A DNA stretch of 64,000 bases, taken from contig CP014609.1 in the NCBI GenBank assembly GCA_001586195.1, positions 3,842,501 through 3,906,500 on the forward strand, given 5' to 3'. This DNA comes from Solibacillus silvestris. Its GTDB lineage: Bacteria > Bacillota > Bacilli > Bacillales_A > Planococcaceae. Each line of letters begins with the position of its first letter. Position 1 is the stretch's first letter. Position numbers and translations under genes: made by a program. Below are positions 27,455-34,886 of this stretch, piece after piece. The notes beneath the pieces were generated by a model. That model was not told the DNA's origin. It saw only the letters and a list, made by a program, of their open reading frames with translations, and searched no databases.

Positions 27455-28931
27455 TATAATTGTTTTACCAATGATCGTGCCGATTATAACGGCCGCATTG
27501 TTAGTATTTTTAAATAATAATATTAAACTTCAGCGGGTTGTAAGTTTAGTGACAATGATTTTCGTAGTGGGGACTTCTGTTGTCCTGCTGCAGCTTATTC
27601 AGACAGAAGGTATTATGCGTATAGACTTTAGTGGCTGGGCACCGCCGTTCGGTATTTTATTTGTTGCCGATTCATTTTCGGTACTCCTTGTTTTAACGGC
27701 AAGTCTTGTGACGATGTTCTGTTTAATTTATGCCTTTTCCACAATCGGCGAGCGTCATGAAAAAATGTACTTCTATCCGTTTGTATTATTCTTACTAGCA
27801 GGTGTAAACGGATCGTTTTTAACAGGCGATATTTTCAATTTATTCGTTTGTTTTGAAGTAATGCTTCTTGCGTCATACGTCCTTGTTGCTCTTGGCGGAG
27901 GAAAGATACAGCTGCGCGAGTCAATCAAGTATGTGCTCATTAATGTTGTCGCATCCTGGATTTTCCTCGTTGCACTGGCATTCTTGTATGGAACGCTAAA
28001 GACGCTTAATATGGCGCATATTGCACAGCGTGTTGCAGAAGCCGGTCAAGACCCGTTATTAACGGTTGTCGCACTTGTTTTCCTAATTGTTTTTGCTTTA
28101 AAAGGAGGCTTGCTGCTGTTCTTTTGGCTGCCTGGTTCATACAGTGTGCCGCCAACAGCAGTACAGGCATTATTTGCGGCATTGTTAACAAAAGTCGGCA
28201 TGTATGCATTGTTCCGTACGTTCACGCTCATGTTCCCGTTACAGCCGGAAATTACGCATACGGCCATCGGTGTGATGGCAGGGCTGACGATTATAGCGGG
28301 TTGTATGGGCGCATTTTCCGGACGAGATGTTCGGACAATTGCTACGTATAACGTCATCATTAGTGTTGGCTTTATACTGGTGGCACTTGCGATTGGAACA
28401 GAATCCGCAATGGCAGGAGCGGTCTATTATTTAATCCACGACATGCTCGGTAAGGCGTTACTGTTTTTACTTATTGGAACAATGGTGCTATTAACAGGGG
28501 AAATTGTCGTAAAAAATATGAATGGTTTAATTCGAATTTATCCATTATTCGGCTGGCTGTTCTTTATTATGATGTGTGCACTTGTCGGAATTCCGCCGTT
28601 AAGCGGATTTATCGGGAAAGTATTGATCGGCCAGGGTGCTGTTGAAGCAGAGGCCTATATTTTATTGGCATTGGCATTTGGCTCGAGTATCATCGTACTC
28701 TATTCATTATTGCGTATTTTTCTTGCTTCATTTTTTGGAGAAACATCGATTAATGAAGAGGACAAAATTCGGATGCCACGTGGTGCGATGGTATCGTTCA
28801 TACTATTGACGATTTGTATCGTTGGCTTGGGAGTTGGCGCAGAAGGGCTGGCGGTCTATGTTAATGATGCAGCATACACATTATCAAACCCTGCTGTTTA
28901 CATTGATGCGGTTTTAAATACGAATAAATAA
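27447..28931 (+). CDS. mrpD: Mrp Na+/H+ antiporter subunit D
   Basis: The 494-residue NuoN/ND2-like antiporter subunit has about 14 helices, with GDIFNLFVCFEVMLLASYVLV (FNLFVCFEVMLL, carrying the conserved Glu) and KGGLLLFFWLPGSYSVPPTA as landmarks. ATG 27447 follows GGAGGG by 7 bases. Works with MrpA in proton-coupled sodium export at the membrane. Confidence 0.95.
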   Translation: MNNIIVLPMIVPIITAALLVFLNNNIKLQRVVSLVTMIFVVGTSVVLLQLIQTEGIMRIDFSGWAPPFGILFVADSFSVLLVLTASLVTMFCLIYAFSTIGERHEKMYFYPFVLFLLAGVNGSFLTGDIFNLFVCFEVMLLASYVLVALGGGKIQLRESIKYVLINVVASWIFLVALAFLYGTLKTLNMAHIAQRVAEAGQDPLLTVVALVFLIVFALKGGLLLFFWLPGSYSVPPTAVQALFAALLTKVGMYALFRTFTLMFPLQPEITHTAIGVMAGLTIIAGCMGAFSGRDVRTIATYNVIISVGFILVALAIGTESAMAGAVYYLIHDMLGKALLFLLIGTMVLLTGEIVVKNMNGLIRIYPLFGWLFFIMMCALVGIPPLSGFIGKVLIGQGAVEAEAYILLALAFGSSIIVLYSLLRIFLASFFGETSINEEDKIRMPRGAMVSFILLTICIVGLGVGAEGLAVYVNDAAYTLSNPAVYIDAVLNTNK

Positions 28932-28945
28932 AGGAGGGTGAGCAC

Positions 28946-29428
28946 TTGTTAGGTCAATTTATTATTAATTTATTTATTGCGGCGCTTTGGTTTTTGTTAA
29001 AGGATGATCCAACTGCAGACTTTACGACATTTATGTCAGGATTTTTAGTCGGAACATTGATTTTATATGCTATGCACCGATTTTTCGGAACACAGTTTTA
29101 CTTGCGTCGTGTATTAAAGATTATTAAGCTCATCCTAATATTTATTCGAGAGCTGCTTTCATCAAGTGTTTCTGTATTAAAACAAGTGCTAGATCCACAG
29201 ATGAATTTTACACCAGGTATTTTCACTTATGAAACAAAATTAGAAGGAGACTACCAAGTAACGACATTGGCCCTGTTATTAACGTTAACTCCGGGTTCTG
29301 TTGTAATGGAAGTCTCAGAAGATAACAGTACGTTTTATATTCACGCGATGGATATAGAAGAATCGAAAGAAACGGTACTCCGTTCAATCGGCAAGTTTGA
29401 ACGTGCCATTTTGGAGGTGACACAATGA
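28946..29428 (+). CDS. mrpE: Mrp Na+/H+ antiporter subunit E
   Basis: The 160-residue membrane subunit has two or three N-terminal helices and the conserved tail LLLTLTPGSVVMEVSEDNSTFYIHAMD (core LTPGSV). Start TTG follows AAAGGAGGG. Its stop overlaps the mrpF ATG (ATGA). Confidence 0.93.
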   Translation: MLGQFIINLFIAALWFLLKDDPTADFTTFMSGFLVGTLILYAMHRFFGTQFYLRRVLKIIKLILIFIRELLSSSVSVLKQVLDPQMNFTPGIFTYETKLEGDYQVTTLALLLTLTPGSVVMEVSEDNSTFYIHAMDIEESKETVLRSIGKFERAILEVTQ

Positions 29429-29709
29429 TCGATTTGATTCTTAAGGCGGCACTTGTTCTATTTATGGTGGCAATCGGTCTATCCTTATTTCGTGTGATAA
29501 AGGGGCCGTCACTGCCTGACCGTGCAATCGCTCTTGATACAATTGGTGTTAATTTAATTTCTGCGATCGCCATCGTGTCAATTGTTTTAAAAACAAAGGC
29601 ATTTTTAGAAGCCATTTTAATATTAGGGATTTTAGCATTTATCGGAACGATTGCATTCTCGAAATATATCGAAAGAGGTGTCATTGTTGAACGTAAATCA
29701 GCTGATTGA
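29425..29709 (+). CDS. mrpF: Mrp Na+/H+ antiporter subunit F
   Basis: The 94-residue subunit has three helices; FRVIKGPSLPDRAIALDTIG after the first helix is diagnostic of MrpF. Coupled to mrpE through ATGA, and it overlaps mrpG by 23 bases. Confidence 0.93.
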   Translation: MIDLILKAALVLFMVAIGLSLFRVIKGPSLPDRAIALDTIGVNLISAIAIVSIVLKTKAFLEAILILGILAFIGTIAFSKYIERGVIVERKSAD

Positions 29710-30091
29710 ATTAATGGCGGCACTTCTGATTTTGTTAGGAGCAATTGTGAGTGTCATTAGCGCATTCGGCATGATCCGTTTACCAGATGTGTACACACGC
29801 TCACACGCTGCAACGAAAAGTGCGACACTCTCTGTATTGCTTTGTTTGTTCGGTGGGTTCATTTACTTTTGGATCCATGATGGCTATGTGAGTATTCGCC
29901 TCATTTTAGGGATTATCTTCGTATTTATTACAGCACCAGTTTCCGGGCATTTAGTCTGTCGCGCGGCATATCGTTCACGCGTACCGCTAGCTGAAGGTTC
30001 TGGAGACGATGCATTAAATGAAATCTTGTTTGGCGAAGAAAATTTGCAAGTGAAAGAAGAAGTAGAAGCTACATTGAAAGAAATTAAATAA
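29687..30091 (+). CDS. mrpG: Mrp Na+/H+ antiporter subunit G
   Basis: The 134-residue subunit has three helices; GMIRLPDVYTRSHAATKSAT (about 27-46) is the MrpG hallmark. Start TTG 29687 follows GAGG by 8 bases; a longer frame to 29651 lies inside mrpF without a ribosome site. The C-terminal charged tail (about 105-134) is longer than in Bacillus subtilis. Last gene before a terminator. Confidence 0.92.
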   Translation: MNVNQLIELMAALLILLGAIVSVISAFGMIRLPDVYTRSHAATKSATLSVLLCLFGGFIYFWIHDGYVSIRLILGIIFVFITAPVSGHLVCRAAYRSRVPLAEGSGDDALNEILFGEENLQVKEEVEATLKEIK

Positions 30092-30098
30092 TGAATGG

Positions 30099-30146
30099 AA
30101 AAGCATTTTAAAAGTGATGGCATGTCACTGTTAGAATGCTTTTTTT
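30099..30146 (+). terminator. Terminator of the mrp operon
   Basis: AAAAGCATT pairs with AATGCTTTT around an inner AGTGA(TGGCATG)TCACT stem, followed by a T run. Confidence 0.9.
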
Positions 30147-30487
30147 AGTGGATAAAAAAGAGAGAGGTGTGGATAACTTGTAGATAAAGTTTTGTAAATA
30201 TCAATAGAAAAGGAGCAGTTGTATATTTTTTGCGGAAGATTAATACGTAAAGTTAAAATTATTCCTTTTTTATAAGAAATGGCTATGTTTAATGTAGAAA
30301 AATGTGACATTTTATAGAACAAATGAATATCTATTTGAATATTTTTTTAATACCTTGTTCTAAAATAGAATTTCAAGATATTAATTTGTGGATAAGTGGA
30401 ATGCAACCTGTTGAAAAATCGTGATTAAATTGTGGATAATTGACGTTAATGTGTATAACTTTGTGGATAAATAGTATATGTGGATAA
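30147..30487 (+). other. Cluster of DnaA boxes outside oriC
   Basis: TGTGGATAA (reverse complement of the consensus DnaA box TTATCCACA) is perfect at 30168-30176, 30387-30395, 30431-30439, 30462-30470 and 30479-30487. One-mismatch copies lie at 30147-30155 (AGTGGATAA) and 30450-30458 (TGTGTATAA); ACTGGATAA at 30549-30557 matches 7 of 9. All have the same orientation in an AT-rich gap without genes. Four of the five perfect boxes sit within 101 bases, just upstream of the GntR promoter. The segment 30177-30386 shows nothing else. Confidence 0.88.
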
Positions 30488-30501
30488 TATTTCTCGATTT
30501 A

Positions 30502-30551
30502 TTGACAAATAAGCTCATTTTTTATATAGTACATTACAACACTAATGTACT
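30502..30551 (+). promoter_or_regulatory. Promoter and operator of the YtrA-type regulator/ABC operon
   Basis: TTGACA (30502-30507), a 17-base spacer and TATAGT (30525-30530) form a near-consensus promoter. A perfect 9-bp inverted repeat AGTACATTA / TAATGTACT with a 6-base centre (30528-30551) covers the -10 end and the start point. It resembles the operators of YtrA-type GntR repressors, so autorepression is likely. Confidence 0.85.
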
Positions 30552-30576
30552 GGATAACTTTGAAAGGAGGATCCCT

Positions 30577-30948
30577 TTGATATTTAATACACAAAGTACA
30601 ATGCCTATTTATATGCAAGTAGCGGAATGGATCGAAAATGAGATATTGGCCGATCGGCTGCTACCGGAAGGGAAAGTTTATTCCCAATATCAGCTTGCTG
30701 AAATTTTTAATATTAATCCGGCAACTGCCGGAAAAGGCCTGACAATTTTAGTTGAAAAAGAAATTCTATATAAAAAGAGAGGGCTTGGAATGTTTGTGGT
30801 CGGGGATGCAAAATATCGGATTTTAACAACAAGACGAAGTGATACATTGACGAAGATGGCAAAGGAAATCGTAGAAGAGGCAAAACGTTTAGGCGTGATG
30901 GATGAAGATTTAATTGAGTTAATCAAACATATTCAAAAGGAGGGGTGA
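30577..30948 (+). CDS. GntR-family transcriptional regulator, YtrA subfamily
   Basis: The 123-residue protein has a GntR winged helix-turn-helix (about 8-75; QYQLAEIFNINPATAGKGLT is the recognition region) and only a short helical C-terminal tail, as in YtrA repressors of ABC operons. Start TTG 30577 has GGAGG 6 bases upstream; frames from 30478 include promoter and operator and cannot be right. The ABC ATPase begins 4 bases after its stop. Confidence 0.9.
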   Translation: MIFNTQSTMPIYMQVAEWIENEILADRLLPEGKVYSQYQLAEIFNINPATAGKGLTILVEKEILYKKRGLGMFVVGDAKYRILTTRRSDTLTKMAKEIVEEAKRLGVMDEDLIELIKHIQKEG

Positions 30949-30952
30949 GCGA

Positions 30953-31840
30953 ATGATTGTATGCGAACAAGTGGAAAAACGATACGGCAGGAAAACGATT
31001 TTGACACAGTTGTCTTTTGAAATTACAGAGCCGAAAATTATTGGGCTAATTGGGCGCAATGGTGTTGGCAAGTCGACATTACTGAAAATACTGGCAGGTC
31101 ATGTAAAAACATCGGCTGGGAAAACAGAAGTTATTGGTAAAAGACCATTTCAAAACTTAACGGTTGCCGCGAATACGATATTTATCGAGGATGGAATGAC
31201 ATTTCCGTCTGTGATGAATTTAGAGGAAATTTTGAAGTCGGGTGAAAAATTCTATAAAAACTTTGCAACGGATTTAGCGTTTGAACTATTGAAGTTTAGC
31301 CGCATATCCGACAAAAATCATCACCAGCACCTTTCAAAGGGTCAAAAAGCGGTGTTCAATTTAATTTACGGCATTGCAAGCCGCTGTGCGATTACTTTGC
31401 TGGATGAGCCAATGAACGGCATGGACGAAACAATCCGTGATGATATGTACCGCATCATTTTAAAGGATTTCCTGGCGTATCCGCGTATTATGATCATTTC
31501 AAGTCATTATTTAAATGAAATGGAACATTTAATTGAAGAAATTTTACTGTTGCATGAAGGTAAAGTTGAATTATTCGCTCCTGTTGAAGAAGTGCAGAGT
31601 CTTGCCATCAAGCTTGTAGGGCAAAAGGAGAACGTGGAGCCGGCTTTAAAAGCGTATGAAGTACTTGCGACATATGAAAACGGCCCAATTTTCGAAGCAA
31701 TTGTTAAAAACAGTGAGTTGCCATTACCTGAAGGAGTAAGAATGCAAAATCTATCGGCAAGTGATGTATGCAAAGTGTTGACGACATCGAAAGGGGGTTC
31801 CGTTGATGACATCTATCGTAACAGTAAGTCCAATGTGTAA
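30953..31840 (+). CDS. ABC transporter ATP-binding protein (Ytr-like)
   Basis: The 295-residue ATPase has Walker A GRNGVGKST (about 34-42), a modified signature LSKGQKAVF in place of LSGGQ (about 126), Walker B ITLLDEP (about 147) and an H-loop in ISSHYL. It drives the downstream permease (overlap about 35 bases). Substrate unknown; Ytr relatives are induced by cell-wall antibiotics in Bacillus, which may apply here. Confidence 0.9.
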   Translation: MIVCEQVEKRYGRKTILTQLSFEITEPKIIGLIGRNGVGKSTLLKILAGHVKTSAGKTEVIGKRPFQNLTVAANTIFIEDGMTFPSVMNLEEILKSGEKFYKNFATDLAFELLKFSRISDKNHHQHLSKGQKAVFNLIYGIASRCAITLLDEPMNGMDETIRDDMYRIILKDFLAYPRIMIISSHYLNEMEHLIEEILLLHEGKVELFAPVEEVQSLAIKLVGQKENVEPALKAYEVLATYENGPIFEAIVKNSELPLPEGVRMQNLSASDVCKVLTTSKGGSVDDIYRNSKSNV

Positions 31841-32519
31841 TATTTATGAGCAGGTGAAGTGGAAATGTAAGGCGTACAGTTCAATGTTCAGTACGGTGCT
31901 GATTGTATATATTTTAATGGGTTTACTTTCAGGTGGTATGAGCGGCTCTGTAGGAAGAGGCGTCAGCTTTGTTAATTATGAGGAGCGATTCTATTCTCTG
32001 GACGGATTTTTTATCTATACAATCATGCTAATGCTGATTTTAGGATGGATGCTCGCTTCAAAGCAGCTTTCCCGGCAAAACTACTCGATTGTCACGACAA
32101 ATCTGACGGAAGTTGTATCAACCGGAATATTCCTGATAGTATTATGTGTTTTTACACTTGCAGCAGCGGTTAGTACTTTAACGATTTCCGTTTTAATCAA
32201 TCTGTTGAGTACAGGAGATCAGAGTTTGTATTACGACTCTAATATTTCATTTATTGCAATTATCGGTTTTATTGTTTGTACATTACTCGCTGCATCAGTC
32301 GGCTATTTTTTGCATGCCGTGTTCAATTTCTCAAAGATTGCTTTTATCATACTCGCTGTCGGTATGTTCTTACTAATTCGTCAATATACATTTGATACAT
32401 GGCAATTTGTTTTTGGTGATGGAACAATGCAAATTATTGGGAGAAGTGCTGTTTATGTCGTAATTTTATGGCTTCTAATTGCGTTGATCCGTCGAAAAAG
32501 GGAGGTGACACGCCAATGA
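31806..32519 (+). CDS. ABC transporter permease-like membrane protein
   Basis: The 237-residue protein has about six hydrophobic helices and no recognised conserved motif; position makes it the permease partner of the ATPase. Start ATG 31806 after AAAGGGGG; the TTG before it is one codon longer. It overlaps the next gene by 4 bases (ATGA). Confidence 0.8.
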   Translation: MTSIVTVSPMCNIYEQVKWKCKAYSSMFSTVLIVYILMGLLSGGMSGSVGRGVSFVNYEERFYSLDGFFIYTIMLMLILGWMLASKQLSRQNYSIVTTNLTEVVSTGIFLIVLCVFTLAAAVSTLTISVLINLLSTGDQSLYYDSNISFIAIIGFIVCTLLAASVGYFLHAVFNFSKIAFIILAVGMFLLIRQYTFDTWQFVFGDGTMQIIGRSAVYVVILWLLIALIRRKREVTRQ

Positions 32520-33190
32520 TAGGTGGGGTTATGTTTCTTGTTCTAATACTAGGTATAGTTATGATTTTTACTAGCCTTTTAATTACAAAAATACGAATCT
32601 GGAAGCCGAAGCGTACGTTTTGGTTTGCGGCTGTTTACCTTAGTTGTGGAATTATGGCGTTTATATATTTGCTGTTTGTGTCGGGCAATGTGGAAAAGAT
32701 AGCTTCAGATAAGGTTTTAAAGGAGCAACTGGAGGAAACCGAACAGCTGGAGAAAGATTTAAAAAATCGCCGGTTTGAAAGCTTAAAGGAAGAGCATTTA
32801 AAATTTACGGAAACATTTGAAGCGAAAGAAGAAAATATTGAAATTATACGTAATGAAAATAGCTATTACTTACCGGTTGTTATTTCATGGACGGATTCAG
32901 CCGAAAATAAAATAGAGGCTTCTTATTACGAAACACCGCTTTACTTGAATCGTGTTTATATTTCGCCATATGTTAAAGCACCAAAAATCGAGTGGGATGA
33001 CAATAAACTATACATTATAGAGACCGAAACGAAAATAACAGCGAAATCAATGCGTTTATCTATGGAACTTTTAAACTCTACTGAGTACGAAAGCTACAAT
33101 AATCCACTCAACGAATTAATTGGTAAACGGATTTTACACTTGAATGTTCCGAAACAGTTCAATATTATTGATAAAGATGGGTGGTATTAG
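32516..33190 (+). CDS. Membrane-anchored protein of the GntR/ABC operon, function unknown
   Basis: The 224-residue protein has two N-terminal membrane helices (about 4-24 and 36-58), a charged coiled-coil-like stretch (about 65-100, EQLEETEQLEKDLKNRR) and a soluble C-terminal domain of beta character. I do not recognise the family. GGGAGG lies 8 bases before ATG. Coupling by ATGA to the permease makes it an accessory component of the transporter. Confidence 0.75.
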   Translation: MIGGVMFLVLILGIVMIFTSLLITKIRIWKPKRTFWFAAVYLSCGIMAFIYLLFVSGNVEKIASDKVLKEQLEETEQLEKDLKNRRFESLKEEHLKFTETFEAKEENIEIIRNENSYYLPVVISWTDSAENKIEASYYETPLYLNRVYISPYVKAPKIEWDDNKLYIIETETKITAKSMRLSMELLNSTEYESYNNPLNELIGKRILHLNVPKQFNIIDKDGWY

Positions 33191-33227
33191 TCGCTGCTTA
33201 AAACTCACAATGAATTGAGCGAATAAA

Positions 33228-34046
33228 TTGAAAAAGTTATTGAAATTAATCCTTTTTATAGGTGTTGTCTATCTATTTTTATATATAAATAATAATTGGC
33301 TTGTCACAACCGATTATGTACATGAATCAGAGAAAATTCCGGAGAGCTTTGATGGCTATCGGATTGCCCAAGTAACCGATCTGCATGATGCGACATTTGG
33401 GGAAAATCAATCGCGATTAGTGAAAAAAGTGCGGGCTACCAAACCGGATGCTATTTTCATAACGGGCGATTTAGTTGATAGTCGCCGCTATGACTTGGAA
33501 AACAGCTTGCAGGCTGTGCGTCAGTTAGTCGATATTGCGGATGTTTACTATGTTCTGGGCAACCACGAAGTTGCATTGAATTTAACAGATGAAATTTATG
33601 CGGCTTTAAATGAGCTGGGCGTCCATGTGTTACCGAATGATGCGGTACAGTTGGAGCGCAATGGAGAGCACATTGTCATTGCGGGTATTGAGGACCCGTT
33701 AATGGGGAAAGAAGTGGGACAGTCGATCGATGAAGCACTGTACAATATGAATCCAGATGCATTTAAAGTGCTATTGTCACACCGTCCTGAGGTGTTTGAA
33801 ACATATGTTGAAAAGGACATTGACCTAGTGTTAACAGGGCATGCACATGGTGGTCAAATTCGTCTGCCATTTATCGGCGGACTTTTTGCGCCAACTCAAG
33901 GTTTCATGCCAACATACACAGCGGGTATTTATGAACAGCAGGACACGGAAATGATAGTAAATAGGGGGTTGGGGAACAGCCTGTTTCCTTACCGAATCTT
34001 TAATCTGCCTGAAATTTACGTGGTTGAGTTGAAAAGGAAAGACTAA
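33228..34046 (+). CDS. Membrane-anchored calcineurin-like metallophosphoesterase
   Basis: After one N-terminal membrane helix (about 4-22), the 272-residue protein shows all metallophosphoesterase blocks: DLH (VTDLHDATFG, about 48), GDLVD, GNHE, SHRPE and GHAHGGQ. Metal-binding residues are intact. YkuE/YaeI-like relatives act on the outer face of the membrane, some on UDP-diacylglucosamine-type or lipid substrates; the substrate here is unknown. Start TTG with a weak ribosome site. Confidence 0.88.
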   Translation: MKKLLKLILFIGVVYLFLYINNNWLVTTDYVHESEKIPESFDGYRIAQVTDLHDATFGENQSRLVKKVRATKPDAIFITGDLVDSRRYDLENSLQAVRQLVDIADVYYVLGNHEVALNLTDEIYAALNELGVHVLPNDAVQLERNGEHIVIAGIEDPLMGKEVGQSIDEALYNMNPDAFKVLLSHRPEVFETYVEKDIDLVLTGHAHGGQIRLPFIGGLFAPTQGFMPTYTAGIYEQQDTEMIVNRGLGNSLFPYRIFNLPEIYVVELKRKD

Positions 34047-34055
34047 TTAGTAGTT

Positions 34056-34247
34056 TTCTAATATATGCTGCAGGTTTTCTAATAAAGTCGAATAAGTTCT
34101 AATATAATGTGAGTGTTCTAATAAATTATTAAGAAGTTCTAAAATAGGCACTTGTTCTTCTAATAACCTGGTGAACTTTTCAAATAAAGTATTCCCTTGT
34201 TCTAATAATCTGTAAAAAGTTCTAATATATTTCCAAACCTTCAATAA
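34056..34247 (-). repeat. Phased array 2: 10 copies of TATTAGAA (minus strand) at 19-21-bp period
   Basis: On the plus strand, TTCTAATA or close variants begin at 34056, 34077, 34097, 34116, 34137 (TTCTAAAA), 34158, 34179 (TTCAAATA), 34200, 34220 and 34240 (TTCAATAA). Steps are 21, 20, 19, 21, 21, 21, 21, 20 and 20. The core equals that of array 1 but in the opposite orientation. Spacers are unrelated. It starts 10 bases after the phosphoesterase stop and fills the gap before the rhodanese gene. Confidence 0.9.
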
Positions 34248-34339
34248 AGGACGGCATTCCCGTTCTTAAAGCGCAAAATATTCGTAAGCTTAGGCAGATT
34301 ATCGTAAAATAAGTGAAAACAGATCTTAGGAGTATGCAA

Positions 34340-34696
34340 ATGGAAGGGATTATTACACTACTTGCAATGGTGGGGATCATTGTAATGATCGTGCGTTTTA
34401 TGCCGAAAAAAGGCGTGAAATATATGACGACAAAAGAACTGCAGCCTTTACTGGATGATAAGAAATATGTATTTGTGGATGTCCGTACGGAAAAGGAATA
34501 TAAAGAGGCTCATATTCCACAGTTTATTAATCGTCCGCTTGGAACGTATTTAGGAGATTTGCCGAAAGATCGACCAATTGTTGTCATTTGTCAAAGCGGT
34601 GCACGCAGTAATAAAGCGTGCAAGGAACTCGTAAAGCTCGGTTATACCGATATAACAAACATTCGTCGCGGGATGAATGGACTGCGTGCAGAATAA
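34340..34696 (+). CDS. Membrane-anchored rhodanese-like sulfurtransferase
   Basis: The 118-residue protein has one N-terminal membrane helix (about 3-22) and a single rhodanese domain (about 32-118). The active-site loop CQSGARS near residue 85 contains the catalytic cysteine that would carry persulfide sulfur. DVRTEKEYKEAHIP is the usual CH2A region. Start ATG 34340 with AGGAG 7 bases upstream; a GTG at 34313 lies before that site. Partner unknown. Confidence 0.9.
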   Translation: MEGIITLLAMVGIIVMIVRFMPKKGVKYMTTKELQPLLDDKKYVFVDVRTEKEYKEAHIPQFINRPLGTYLGDLPKDRPIVVICQSGARSNKACKELVKLGYTDITNIRRGMNGLRAE

Positions 34697-34699
34697 AAA

Positions 34700-34737
34700 G
34701 AAGAAGCGATAGAGGGTAACCTCTATCGCTTCTTCTT
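34700..34737. terminator. Strong terminator after the rhodanese gene
   Basis: GAAGCGATAGAGG pairs perfectly with CCTCTATCGCTTC (loop GTAA), followed by TTCTTT. Confidence 0.92.
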
Positions 34738-34745
34738 TCGTTTTA

Positions 34746-34875
34746 TCCCGCATTAACGGTTAGTAAGATCCAGCCTTCATATTTAGACAGGGCAAAGGGA
34801 GATGCGGGAGATCTTCTCCCCGTGAAAGCCCGATTGGTTCAACTAACAATCCGTGGAGGAAAACCTCCGCAGATT
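34746..34875. other. Structured intergenic element, candidate dispersed repeat or RNA
   Basis: The region between two convergent genes has many complementary segments: TCCCGCAT (34746-34753) with ATGCGGGA (34802-34809); GTTAGT (34759-34764) with ACTAAC (34842-34847); AAGATC (34765-34770) with GATCTT (34810-34815); and a terminal hairpin AATC.GTGGAGG(AAAA)CCTCCGC.GATT (34848-34875). GGGAGA/TCTCCC (34806-34820) competes with the first stem. No gene fits. Similar elements seem to recur in related genomes (from memory, not verified). Confidence 0.6.
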
Positions 34876-34886
34876 GAAATTTCACT

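Noticed and set aside
30147-30487. Chromosomal origin oriC
   Set aside because: DnaA boxes are present but dnaA, dnaN, rpmH and a gyrase context are absent; a titration or regulatory cluster fits better.
34047-34244. Minus-strand frame with repeated LLE heptads resembling a coiled coil
   Set aside because: It is a by-product of the 21-bp TATTAGAA array; no start signal, and steps of 19-20 shift the frame.
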